From contig NZ_BBWJ01000022.1 in NCBI RefSeq assembly GCF_001463745.1, positions 1 through 64,000 on the forward strand: a stretch of 64,000 nucleotides of DNA, in the 5' to 3' direction. Of the stretch, positions 18,089-26,010 are shown piece by piece; the stretch's first letter is position 1; each line of letters begins with the position of its first letter. This DNA comes from Aureimonas sp. AU22 (GTDB taxonomy: Bacteria; Pseudomonadota; Alphaproteobacteria; Rhizobiales; Rhizobiaceae). The notes under the pieces are model-generated. The model did no database searches, had not been told where the DNA came from, and worked only from the letters and a program-made list of their open reading frames with translations. The position numbers and the translations under genes were made by a program.

Positions 18089-18174
18089 GATCGCTCCTTC
18101 GCCTCGCGCCTTTGCGCCTGCATATGCCATGGATCCATGCTCGCCGTCATCGACGGTTTCCGGTTGCGCGACAG

Positions 18175-18193
18175 TGTATACATTGGGTATCCC
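18175..18193. promoter_or_regulatory. TGTATACA operator and adjacent GGGTATCCC palindrome
   Basis: TGTATACA (18175-18182) is a perfect 8-base palindrome, followed after two bases by GGGTATCCC (18185-18193), a second inverted repeat. Both lie in the 138-base region between the divergent GntR and hydantoinase starts. The first matches the core before the VOC gene. Placement and symmetry fit a GntR/FCD operator; binding is inferred. Confidence 0.55.
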
Positions 18194-18226
18194 TTGGCAA
18201 GAAGCCGGTCGATACGGGAGGGTGCG

Positions 18227-19663
18227 ATGCTGGACGTTCTGATCGAAGGCGGACGCGTGGTGACGGCCGACGGCTCGTTCGACGCGGACGTCGGCATCGT
18301 CGGCGAGCGCATCGTCGCGGTCGGGCCCGATCTCGGCGAGGCCGGGCGCCGGATCGACGCGCGCGGCCGCCTGGTGATGCCGGGCGGGGTCGACACCCAC
18401 TGCCATGTCGAGCAGATCTCCGGCGCCGGGTTGATGAACGCCGACACGTTCGAGAGCGCGACGCGCTCGGCGCTGCACGGCGGCACCACCAGCATCGTCT
18501 CCTTCGCCGCCCAGCACCCCGGCAAGCGGCTGCGCACCGTGGTCGACGACTACGCCGCGCTCGCTGCGCGCGGCGCCATGATCGACCACGCCTTCCACAT
18601 GATCGTGTCGGACGTCTCGGGCGAGAACCTCGTGCGCGACCTGCCCGAACTCATCGGCGAAGGGCATCGCTCGATCAAGATCTTCACCACCTACGACAAG
18701 GTGCGCCTCGGCGACGAGGACATCCTCGACGTCCTCTGGGCGGCGCGGGCTGGCGGGGCGCTGGTCTGCTTCCACGCCGAGAACGACGGCCTGATCCGCT
18801 GGATGACGCGGCGCCTGACCGCGAGCGGGCGCACCGAACCGCGTTTCCATCCCCTGTCGCACCCACGTGCCGCCGAGGTGGAGGCCCTGTCGCGCATGTG
18901 CGTCTTTTCCGAATTCACCGGCCAGCCCATCATGCTGTTCCACGTCTCGACGCGCGAGGGCGTGGAGATCGTCCGTGCGGCGCGGACGCGCGGCGTTCCG
19001 GTCGTCGCCGAGACCTGCCCGCACTACCTGTTCATGACCGGAGACCAACTCGACGCGCCGGGCCGCGACGTCGCCGGCCTGATGTGCAGTCCGCCGCAGC
19101 GCCGCGCCGACGACCAGGACGCGCTCTGGGCGGGACTGGGCGACGGGACCCTCGAGGTCGTCTCCTCCGATCACGCGCCCTATCGCCTGGACCGGAGCGG
19201 CAAATTCGCCAACGGTGCGGATGCCCCCTTCAACCGGATCGCGAACGGGATGCCGGGCCTCGAGGTTCGCCTGCCGCTCATGTTCGACGCCATGGTCAGC
19301 CGCGGCCGCCTCGGGCCCGAGAAGTTCGTGGAACTGACGGCGACCGCTCCGGCCGCGATCTTCGGCCTGTCGGCGAAAGGGCGGATCGCGGTCGGGGCCG
19401 ACGCCGACATCGCCATCTGGAATCCCGACGCTCGTGTCACATTCGCGGCCGACGACCTCCACGACAACACGGGATACAATCCGTTTGCGGGGCGCAGCGT
19501 CACGGGATGGCCGGAAACCGTCCTGTCGAGGGGAGAGGTCGTCCTCTCGCAGGGCGCTTGCCTCGCAGCCCCCGGGCGGGGGCGCCGGATCGCGATGCAG
19601 CGCTCCGACGCCATGCAGGCGAGAAGCGGGGCCGAAGCGGACCGACTGGACCACGGCGCGTAG
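18227..19663 (+). CDS. D-hydantoinase/dihydropyrimidinase family protein
   Basis: 478 residues from ATG 18227 with GGGAGGG ahead of it. All binuclear-metal ligands are present: H58/H60 (DTHCH), K151 in SIKIFTTYD (the carboxylated lysine), H183 (FHAEND), H239 (LFHVST) and D315 (SSDHAPY). The family opens five- or six-membered cyclic amides (hydantoins, dihydropyrimidines, allantoin-like rings) to N-carbamoyl acids. It is divergent from its likely GntR regulator, and the racemase of the leftward operon complements it. No N-carbamoylase gene is seen nearby. It lacks the extra C-terminal tail that animal enzymes carry. Confidence 0.9.
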   Translation: MLDVLIEGGRVVTADGSFDADVGIVGERIVAVGPDLGEAGRRIDARGRLVMPGGVDTHCHVEQISGAGLMNADTFESATRSALHGGTTSIVSFAAQHPGKRLRTVVDDYAALAARGAMIDHAFHMIVSDVSGENLVRDLPELIGEGHRSIKIFTTYDKVRLGDEDILDVLWAARAGGALVCFHAENDGLIRWMTRRLTASGRTEPRFHPLSHPRAAEVEALSRMCVFSEFTGQPIMLFHVSTREGVEIVRAARTRGVPVVAETCPHYLFMTGDQLDAPGRDVAGLMCSPPQRRADDQDALWAGLGDGTLEVVSSDHAPYRLDRSGKFANGADAPFNRIANGMPGLEVRLPLMFDAMVSRGRLGPEKFVELTATAPAAIFGLSAKGRIAVGADADIAIWNPDARVTFAADDLHDNTGYNPFAGRSVTGWPETVLSRGEVVLSQGACLAAPGRGRRIAMQRSDAMQARSGAEADRLDHGA

Positions 19664-19794
19664 GCGACACGTCTCCGCGCGCAGGCGACGGCGCCTGAAC
19701 CGACGACATCGGGCTTGATCGGGGCCCACAAATCCACCACCCATGGGGTCGGCGTTCGGCGAACGCCATTGGCAAGCTCAGCCTGGATCACCCC

Positions 19795-21378
19795 ATGCAC
19801 CCGACCGAGATCTTCGAGCTCGTCTTCATCCTGCTGCTGGCGATCCTGATCCTGCATTGGCTGGCCGGCCGCGCCGGCCTGCCAGCGTCGGTCGCGCTGC
19901 TGATCGGCGGCGGTGCGCTCGCCTTCGTGCCCGGACTGCCTGCGATCGAGCTCGATCCGGAACTGGTGCTCGTCCTGTTCCTGCCGCCCCTCCTGATGGA
20001 CGGCGCGTACTTCACCGCGATCGCCCCCTTCCGGCGCCAGATCGCCGGCATCCTGTCGCTCGCCGTTGGCGCGGTCGTCTTCACGACGCTCGTCGTCGGG
20101 CTCGCCGTGCACTGGCTCGTTCCCGGCCTGCCCTGGGCGGCCTGTTTCGCGCTCGGCGCCATCGTCTCGCCGCCCGACGCCGTGTCCGCACGCGCGGTGC
20201 TCCAACGTGTCCGGCTGCCGCGGCGGCTGACGACCCTGCTCGAAGGCGAGAGCCTGCTGAACGACGCAAGCGGCCTCGTCCTCTTCCGCTTCGCCGTTGC
20301 CGCCGCCCTGACCGGGTCCTTCGACGCCGTGGACGCGGGCATGCAGTTCGCCTGGCTCGCCGTCGGCGGCATCATCGTCGGCGGGCTGATCGGCGGTCTC
20401 TGGATGGTCATCCTGCATCGCCTGCGCGACGACATGCTGACCACCGCCGCTTCGCTCATCCTGTGCTGGGCCGCCTACCTCGGGGGAGAGGCGCTGCACG
20501 TCTCGGGCGTGATCTCCACGGTCACCGCCGGCCTCGTCTTCGGCTGGTACCAGCACGTCGTCTTCACCGCGGGCGTGCGTATCCGCAGCAGCGCCTTCTG
20601 GCACGTCATGGTGTTCCTGTTCGAGGCGATGATCTTCATCCTGATCGGCCTGTCGCTTCGCGGCGTTCTGGAGCGCGTGGGAGGGTTCGAGGTCGTCCTG
20701 TCGACCATGGCGGTGCCGGTCGCCGGCATCATCGTCGCGATGACGCTCGCCCGCTTCGCCTGGGTGTTCGGCTGCGACGCCGCTGTCGCCGCCCTTCGTC
20801 GGCTGACGCCGTCGTCGGCCATGCCGCTGGGGTCCGGGAGCGCCTTCGTTCTGAGCTGGGCGGGGATGCGCGGCGTGGTGACGCTCGCCGTCGCCCTGAC
20901 GGTGCCGGAGACGATGCCGGGCCGCGATCTGATGCTGGTGGCGGCCTTCGCCGCCATCCTCGTCACCGTCCTCTTCCAGGGCACGACGCTCGGCCTCGTG
21001 ATCCGCGCCGCCGGACTGACCGATCGCGGCGTTCGCCCGCCTTTGTCGCTCGGCGAGGCCGAGGCCGCGGTGGCGCGGGCGCAGCTCGGCGCCGTCGCGG
21101 CGCGCGCCCATGCGCCGGACGGCACGCTCGTTCATCCGCGTCTTCTGGATACCTACACGCGGCGAGCCGAACAGACGGCAAACTACATGGGCAACGAGGA
21201 CACCTTCGGCCCGGCGATCATGGAGCACTTCGACATCGTCGTCGATGCCGTGAAGGCGGGACGGATGGAACTCGTGCGGCTTCACCGGGCGCACCAGATC
21301 GACGACGAGACGCTGCACGACCTCGAACGGGATCTCGACCTCGAGGAGCTCGCGGCGCGAGCGGCGATGACGGTGTGA
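19795..21378 (+). CDS. CPA1-family Na+/H+ (or K+/H+) antiporter
   Basis: 527 residues with about 12 membrane spans in the first 400 residues. Family signatures include LVLVLFLPPLLMDGAYFTAI, the ion-site block ALGAIVSPPDAVSARAVL (the PDA aspartate) and LLEGESLLNDASGLVLFRFAVAA, then SWAGMRGVVTLAVALTVPE. The hydrophilic tail of about 110 residues is probably regulatory. It is in inner membrane pH and cation homeostasis. It starts 131 bases after the hydantoinase stop and looks independent. Confidence 0.92.
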   Translation: MHPTEIFELVFILLLAILILHWLAGRAGLPASVALLIGGGALAFVPGLPAIELDPELVLVLFLPPLLMDGAYFTAIAPFRRQIAGILSLAVGAVVFTTLVVGLAVHWLVPGLPWAACFALGAIVSPPDAVSARAVLQRVRLPRRLTTLLEGESLLNDASGLVLFRFAVAAALTGSFDAVDAGMQFAWLAVGGIIVGGLIGGLWMVILHRLRDDMLTTAASLILCWAAYLGGEALHVSGVISTVTAGLVFGWYQHVVFTAGVRIRSSAFWHVMVFLFEAMIFILIGLSLRGVLERVGGFEVVLSTMAVPVAGIIVAMTLARFAWVFGCDAAVAALRRLTPSSAMPLGSGSAFVLSWAGMRGVVTLAVALTVPETMPGRDLMLVAAFAAILVTVLFQGTTLGLVIRAAGLTDRGVRPPLSLGEAEAAVARAQLGAVAARAHAPDGTLVHPRLLDTYTRRAEQTANYMGNEDTFGPAIMEHFDIVVDAVKAGRMELVRLHRAHQIDDETLHDLERDLDLEELAARAAMTV

Positions 21379-21754
21379 ACTCGCCTGCGTGAGCCGGCAG
21401 GCCGCAATCCGGGCCGCTTCTGCTCCCGACGTGGAAGGGGCCGCTTCTCCAGCGCGCCATCGTCCGCTGGTCCGCGACGCGGCAACCGGCGATGGCGGCA
21501 CTCCTCGACAAGCTGGAAGCGATGACGCTGATCCAGCGCGCCGTCCCGCAGCGATCGCCAGAAGGCCTGCAGGCGCGAGGGCTTCGCGGATGTCGGATGG
21601 CCAAGGCGGAGCGCGTGCTTGCCGGCATGGACGGAACGCACGCCTTCTACTTCGGCGTCCTCCGGCAAATGCGGAGGAAGCGCTGGTCGACGGGGCGCGT
21701 CGTCCTGACCGGCGACGCCGGCCGGCCGAGTCGAACCGAGCCGATCGTCGCGGC
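21379..21754 (+). pseudogene. Decayed fragment of an FAD-dependent aromatic monooxygenase
   Basis: This 376-base stretch holds no intact gene. On the plus strand, about 21492-21740, the frame reads AALLDKLEAMTLIQRAV...THAFYFGVLRQMRRKRWSTGRVVLTGDAG. In FAD monooxygenases of the PHBH/TetX group the same order appears as FYFD-x-x-x-Q-V-R-M-x-R-W-x-x-G-R-V-x-L-x-GDAA before the flavin-ribityl aspartate. Downstream the similarity stops after GDAG, and the reading frame then runs into antisense of the LOV kinase gene. No proper start or complete domain exists, so it is a remnant. Confidence 0.45.
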
Positions 21755-23239
21755 TCAGCCCGAATGGGCCGCGTTCTCGACGATCGCGGACAGGTCGGCG
21801 TGGAGGCAGTATCTGAGACCCGTCGGCCTGTAGTCCATCGTCGCCTTGCCGCCCAGCTCCGCCGGCAACGCGCGATCCAGCATCGTCGATCCGAAGCCGC
21901 GCCGCGTCGGCGCGGTGGTGCCGGGACCGCCGTTCTCTTCCCAGCAGAGTTCGAACCGGTCGTTCGACGGTCCGTCGATCTGCCAGGTCAGCGACACGGA
22001 TCCGTCCCGGTTCGACAGCGCGCCGTACTTGGCCGCATTCGTCGCCAGTTCATGGATCGCGAGCGTCACCGTCGTGGCGACGCGCGAGCGAAGACGGATC
22101 GACGGCCCGGTCACCCGGATCCGTCCGTCGCCGGCGGTCCCGAACGGCGTCAGGGTCTTGGTGACGAGCTGGCGGAGATCGGCGGACGTCACTTCGTCGC
22201 TCAGGAGCACGTCATGCGCGGAGGCGAGCGCCTGGATGCGACTGCCGAGGATCTTCGCCGCCTCCTCCAGGGAGGGAGCGGTCCGAAGGGTCTGGCTGAT
22301 GATCGACTGGACGTTCGCCAGCGTGTTCTTCACGCGGTGATCCAGTTCGCCCGCCAGCAGCGCGCGATGTTCGTCCGCCTGCTTGCGGTCGGTGATGTCG
22401 ATGGAAACGCCGGCCATGCCGATCGGCACGCCATCCACGTCGCGGTTCACCTGACCGCGCACCTCGACCCAGCGGACCCGGCCGTCCGGTGCCACCGCGC
22501 GGTACTCGATGCCGAACTCTCCCGTATGGTCCGCGATCGCCGCGTCGAGGGTCTCGCGCCAACGCAGACTGTCGCCCGGATGGATCGAGGCGATGAGGTC
22601 GTCGTAGGTGAAGCTGTCGGTCGGTCCCCTGCCGAAGTTCGCCTTGCAGAGAGGCGACGAGACGAGACGCCGGTCCTTCAGATCGAGCGTCCATGCGCCG
22701 AGGCGGCCGGCCCCGAGGGTGAACCGCAAGCGATCCTCGGTTCGCGCGAGATCGCCGATGCGCTTCTCGATCTCGTGCTCGAGGTTGGCGCGGTCCCGCT
22801 GGACCTCCGCCAGTCGGTTGCGCTCGGGCGTCACGTCGAACTGCGAGGCGAAGAAGAAGGCCGGCGTTCCGTCGTCGTCGAACACCGGCGAGATCAGGAC
22901 GTGGTTCCAGAACGTGGAGCCGTCCTTGCGGTAGTTCAGGATCTCGGTTTCCACCGTGGTTCGGTTCGCGATCGCGTCGCGCAGCTTGGCGACGTCCTCG
23001 GGGTTCGTGCCCGGCCCCTGAAGGAAGCGGCAGTTGCGACCGATGCATTCGTCGCGGGCGTAGCCCGTCAGCCGCTCGAACGACGCGTTCACGAAGACGA
23101 TCGGATTGTCGGGCTTCAGCGGGTCCGTGATGACCATCGGCATGCGGGTGGCGCGCACGGCGGCCGCGAACGGGTCGTTCGTGGCCGACGAACGACCGAT
23201 CTCACCGTGAATGCGGGCCTGCTCGAACCTGTCTGGCAC
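21755..23239 (-). CDS. LOV-domain HWE-family histidine kinase (blue-light sensor)
   Basis: About 494 residues from GTG 23239. The LOV domain (about 22-140) includes FAAAVRATRMPMVITDP, FVNASFERLTGY and the flavin motif GRNCRFLQG with adduct cysteine C70, plus NYRKDGSTFWNHVLISPV. A second PAS domain follows (about 165-285), then the HWE kinase core: H301 in GELDHRVKNTLANVQSI and the ELCWEENGG block. Brucella-type LOV-HK has the same order. The start is uncertain: the frame is open to 23500, and an out-of-frame ATG (about 23259) with a nearby GGAG precedes. No response regulator gene is adjacent; in this order the partner is often a single-domain regulator or PhyR. Confidence 0.9.
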   Translation of the reverse strand: MPDRFEQARIHGEIGRSSATNDPFAAAVRATRMPMVITDPLKPDNPIVFVNASFERLTGYARDECIGRNCRFLQGPGTNPEDVAKLRDAIANRTTVETEILNYRKDGSTFWNHVLISPVFDDDGTPAFFFASQFDVTPERNRLAEVQRDRANLEHEIEKRIGDLARTEDRLRFTLGAGRLGAWTLDLKDRRLVSSPLCKANFGRGPTDSFTYDDLIASIHPGDSLRWRETLDAAIADHTGEFGIEYRAVAPDGRVRWVEVRGQVNRDVDGVPIGMAGVSIDITDRKQADEHRALLAGELDHRVKNTLANVQSIISQTLRTAPSLEEAAKILGSRIQALASAHDVLLSDEVTSADLRQLVTKTLTPFGTAGDGRIRVTGPSIRLRSRVATTVTLAIHELATNAAKYGALSNRDGSVSLTWQIDGPSNDRFELCWEENGGPGTTAPTRRGFGSTMLDRALPAELGGKATMDYRPTGLRYCLHADLSAIVENAAHSG

Positions 23240-23482
23240 GTGTCTGCGCTTGCTCCATGCTGATGGAAGGCACGCATACCCGGTCCTGACCTTTCGTGCA
23301 CGAAGTTTCGGCTCAAACCGGGAACGGATGTCTGCGGTGTCGCGGACAGTGCGGGAATCACCCGATGGCGAGGACCGGGAGCGAGGTTGTCCACCGTCTC
23401 CTCGGCGGAGGCGGGAACCGATGGCCGGGAAACGACTTAGCCCTCGATCGATCTGTCCTGGAAGCCCGCCGGTGAAGACGCC

Positions 23483-23788
23483 ATGCCTCACAGAAGCCAC
23501 CTCCCGTTAGCGGTGACCTACGCCACGGAGCGTGACCTCGAAGCCTTGTCGCCGGAGCAACTCGCCGGGTTGCTCGACGAATGCCATCGCTGGTTCGACA
23601 ACATGGACGCGTTTCAGAGCGCGATCCGTACCGAGGCGGGCCGCACGGAGTGGAGCGTCCTCACCCGCAAGGACGTCGCCGAGGCGACCGCCGCAAGGGA
23701 GCGGGTTCGCAACGAGATCGATCGACGGCACCGGGATCTCTTCGACCAGCTCGGCGCCGTCGACGTCGATCCGATCGATCAGCGGTAG
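23483..23788 (+). CDS. Small hydrophilic protein of unknown function
   Basis: 101 residues, charged and predicted helical (ERDLEALSPEQLAGLLDECHRWFDNMDAFQSAIRTEAGRTEWSVL...ATAARERVRNEIDRRHRDLFDQLG). Codon use matches neighbours (mostly G/C in third position), which supports translation. There is no membrane segment or known domain. It is divergent from the LOV kinase gene with about 240 bases between. I do not recognise the family. Confidence 0.5.
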   Translation: MPHRSHLPLAVTYATERDLEALSPEQLAGLLDECHRWFDNMDAFQSAIRTEAGRTEWSVLTRKDVAEATAARERVRNEIDRRHRDLFDQLGAVDVDPIDQR

Positions 23789-23923
23789 GGAGGGGCTCGC
23801 GACCCTCTCCTTGTCGGCGCCGGACGACGGCTCGCGGCGAAACGGACACGGGAGCCGTCCGCAACGCGCGACGCCGGGCGGCGGTCCGCGGCCAGACAAG
23901 GCACGGGAACAGGCCGACGGGGG

Positions 23924-24232
23924 TCAGAGCGTCTGTATGTCGCCGGACGCGACCTCGGCGCTGATGTCGATCAGGCAGGTCGGGCCTCCCGTGACGGGTT
24001 CGCCGCCCCACCGCACCACATCGGCTGCAGGCAACTCGATCTTGTAGCGTTTCCGGGAGCGCTCGACGCCCGATCGTGTCGCCGTCTCCTTCCAGGCCAC
24101 CGTCCCGCGATAGCGATCGGGCGGAAGCGTGATGCTCCCGTCGATCTGCGTATCCACCGAGACGAGGAACCCCATCGGCCCGCCCATCATCCGCGAGCCC
24201 TTGCGAAGCCGCGGCATCTTTTCAGTCTTCAT
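23924..24232 (-). CDS. Small basic protein of unknown function
   Basis: 102 residues from ATG 24232 with GAGGT as ribosome site. The N-terminus is basic (MKTEKMPRLRKGSRMMGG); the rest is beta-rich (FLVSVDTQIDGSITLPPDRYRGTVAWKETATRSGVERSRKRYKIELPAADVVRWGGEPVTGG). No catalytic motif is recognised. Its ATG overlaps by four bases the stop of a further open frame in 24229-24424 that has no evident start codon (see findings). Confidence 0.6.
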   Translation of the reverse strand: MKTEKMPRLRKGSRMMGGPMGFLVSVDTQIDGSITLPPDRYRGTVAWKETATRSGVERSRKRYKIELPAADVVRWGGEPVTGGPTCLIDISAEVASGDIQTL

Positions 24233-24424
24233 CGGTACCTCAACGATCGAAGCGGCGCGTCCCTTGCGGAAACGTCGGTGAACGCTTCGCGCAGCCACCG
24301 CCGCGGACAGGATCCATCCGGCCGTCGCCCCTCTATGCCTTCCGGCCGCTCATAGAGATAGCGTCCGTCCTTGCGGACGAAGAGACGTGGACACCCGTCG
24401 CCGTCGGTCCGGTCACAGAACGAT

Positions 24425-24952
24425 CTAGTCCTCGCTCGGCTTTTCGGCCGCGCGGCGTCGTTCGAGCTCGCCCATGACCTCGCCCGCCAGTGCGCGCAGC
24501 CGGTCGGCCTGTTCCGGCGACAGGCCCGCCGGGCGCGGCACGTCGTCCACGACGCAGAGCGTGCCGAGAACGTGGCCGTTGGGCGCGACCAGCGGTGCGC
24601 CGGCATAAAAGCGCAGGTGCGAGCCGCCGGTGACGAGCGGGTTGGCCGCCGTCCTCGGGTCCAGGCTGAGATCCGGGATCACCAGAAGCTCGCGGCTGCC
24701 GAGCGCATGGGCGCAGACCGACTGGTCGAGCACCGTCTCGGTTTGTTCGAGCCCGTGACGCGCCTTGAACCATTGGCGCTCGCGATCGACCAGGGTGACG
24801 AGAGCCACCGGTGCCGCGCAGGTGCGGGACGCCTCCCGCACGATGGCGTCGAAGCCCGGCTCCGGCGCTGTGTCGAGAATTTCGTAGCGGTTCAAGGTCT
24901 CGAGCCGCGCCTCGTCGGTGGCACAGGCGATGGTCGGTCCGGTTTGCGACAT
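24425..24952 (-). CDS. Stand-alone GAF-domain protein
   Basis: 175 residues made of one GAF domain: RLETLNRYEILDTAPEPGFDAIVREASRTCAAPVALVTLVDRERQWFKARHG, then SVCAHALGSRELLVIPDLSLDPRTAANPLV and LRFYAGAPLVAPNGHVLGTLCVVD. This is the common N-terminal GAF found in light- and redox-linked kinases of alphaproteobacteria, here without an output domain. It could act as a small-molecule sensor for a neighbouring kinase such as the LOV-HWE protein. ATG 24952 is preferred over TTG 24955. Confidence 0.83.
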   Translation of the reverse strand: MSQTGPTIACATDEARLETLNRYEILDTAPEPGFDAIVREASRTCAAPVALVTLVDRERQWFKARHGLEQTETVLDQSVCAHALGSRELLVIPDLSLDPRTAANPLVTGGSHLRFYAGAPLVAPNGHVLGTLCVVDDVPRPAGLSPEQADRLRALAGEVMGELERRRAAEKPSED

Positions 24953-25027
24953 CAACGATCCTCGGCCGGCGAAGGGACCGGCGCCACCCCGAACGTGGCA
25001 GCGCCGGCAGCGTCCGTCCAGAGCATC

Positions 25028-25045
25028 GCCCGGCGATTTCGCCGG
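25028..25045 (-). terminator. Stem-loop after the Arg/Tyr-rich lipoprotein gene
   Basis: CCCGGCGA and TCGCCGGG form a perfect 8-base stem around two bases, with outer partial pairing of GCATC and GATGC. It lies 14 bases after the lipoprotein stop (minus strand) and before the GAF gene. There is no clear U-tract, so termination strength is uncertain. Confidence 0.5.
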
Positions 25046-25058
25046 GCCGGATGATGCC

Positions 25059-25559
25059 CTAGTTCGCCGGCTGCGGCGGAATATACGGGCGTGGTCGGCC
25101 GGGGGCCGTGGGCGGCAGGGCGCGCTCGTTGACGGGGCGTCCGACGCGGCTCTCGTTCCTCGCCCAGGGACCGGGGCGGACCCCGGACGGCGTCAGCCGC
25201 GGGTCGTCGGCAAGCGACGTCCGCTCGAGGCGCGGCGGCGGAACGGGGCGGTCGTAACGCTGCGGGCGCTGCGGACGATCAAAGCGCGGCCGCCCCGGGC
25301 GCAGGTCCTCGCGATAGCCCGGCCGGTCGTAGCGCCCGTAACGCCGGTCGTCGCGCCGGTCGTAGCGCCACTGGGGGCCGCGATCGTAGCGGTAGTTCGG
25401 CCGCGGACGATACCGGTCCTCGTAGATCACCACCGGCCGCGCATCGTAGATGCGCGGGCGCGGGCTGTCGTAGACGGGGTAGTCGTCGTAGACCGGATAG
25501 TCCGACACGCAGCCCGACAATCCCGCCAGAGCCAAGCCCAGCACCAGAAGACGTTTCAT
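25059..25559 (-). CDS. Arg/Tyr/Pro-rich lipoprotein
   Basis: 166 residues. A lipoprotein signal MKRLLVLGLALAGLSGC gives lipobox LSGC with C17 as the lipidated residue. The mature part is low complexity: YPVYDDYPVYD, then many RYDR/DRRDDRRYGRYDR units, and a proline-rich tail ending PRPYIPPQP. There are no enzyme motifs. Such outer-envelope lipoproteins may bind polyanions such as LPS or peptidoglycan by charge, but that is inference. The preceding region holds the divergent small gene at 25687. Confidence 0.75.
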   Translation of the reverse strand: MKRLLVLGLALAGLSGCVSDYPVYDDYPVYDSPRPRIYDARPVVIYEDRYRPRPNYRYDRGPQWRYDRRDDRRYGRYDRPGYREDLRPGRPRFDRPQRPQRYDRPVPPPRLERTSLADDPRLTPSGVRPGPWARNESRVGRPVNERALPPTAPGRPRPYIPPQPAN

Positions 25560-25636
25560 GAAGGCCTCCCACACGTCCAGAGGGAAGTAGGGGCATCGCG
25601 CGCGGCGTCGATCATGTCGCGCCAAAATGTATCGCC

Positions 25637-25661
25637 GGAACGCGAGCCGGCGTGACGCGTC
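25637..25661 (+). promoter_or_regulatory. Candidate EcfG-type general stress promoter
   Basis: GGAAC at 25637-25641 is followed after 16 bases by CGTC (25658-25661). The alphaproteobacterial EcfG sigma consensus is GGAAC, 16-17 bases, CGTT. It lies 26 bases before the start of the 76-residue gene at 25687, a position suitable for a -35/-10 pair. One -10 base deviates. Confidence 0.45.
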
Positions 25662-25686
25662 TCTTCCTGGAAAGGAGACGGCACAC

Positions 25687-25917
25687 ATGACGGACACGAA
25701 ACGCACGAACGACGCGGACGAGGCGGCGCACGGCGGAGGGATCGGCGACATCGCACGCCAGCCCCTCGACCAGACCTCCGAGAACCCCGGCAACGGCACG
25801 CCGCAGACCGGCACGGGCGGCACCGCAGGCACGGGGCTCGCGGTCGACCGGGACGTCGCGCCCTCGGGTGAGGATCCCGACCGCGAGGCGGACGAGACAC
25901 TCGGCACGGTGGTCTGA
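25687..25917 (+). CDS. Small Gly/Thr-rich hydrophilic protein
   Basis: 76 residues from ATG 25687 with AGGAG ahead. The chain is entirely hydrophilic and probably unfolded alone (TDTKRTNDADEAAH...QTSENPGNGTPQTGTGGTAGTG...EDPDREADETLGTVV). No known domain. Short proteins of this composition are common in alphaproteobacterial general-stress regulons, and a GGAAC-type promoter element lies upstream. Confidence 0.6.
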   Translation: MTDTKRTNDADEAAHGGGIGDIARQPLDQTSENPGNGTPQTGTGGTAGTGLAVDRDVAPSGEDPDREADETLGTVV

Positions 25918-26010
25918 ACAAGGGCAGGCCGGCGGCATCTCGCCGCCGACCTGCCATCCCAAGCGCGGGTCCCCCTCGGCAGCACTGCTGCAGGGCGTCG
26001 CCTGACCCGT

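Noticed and set aside
19751-19767. GGCGTTCG/CGAACGCC inverted repeat before the antiporter gene
   Set aside because: The central spacer is a single base and no uridine run follows, so neither a terminator nor an operator can be supported.
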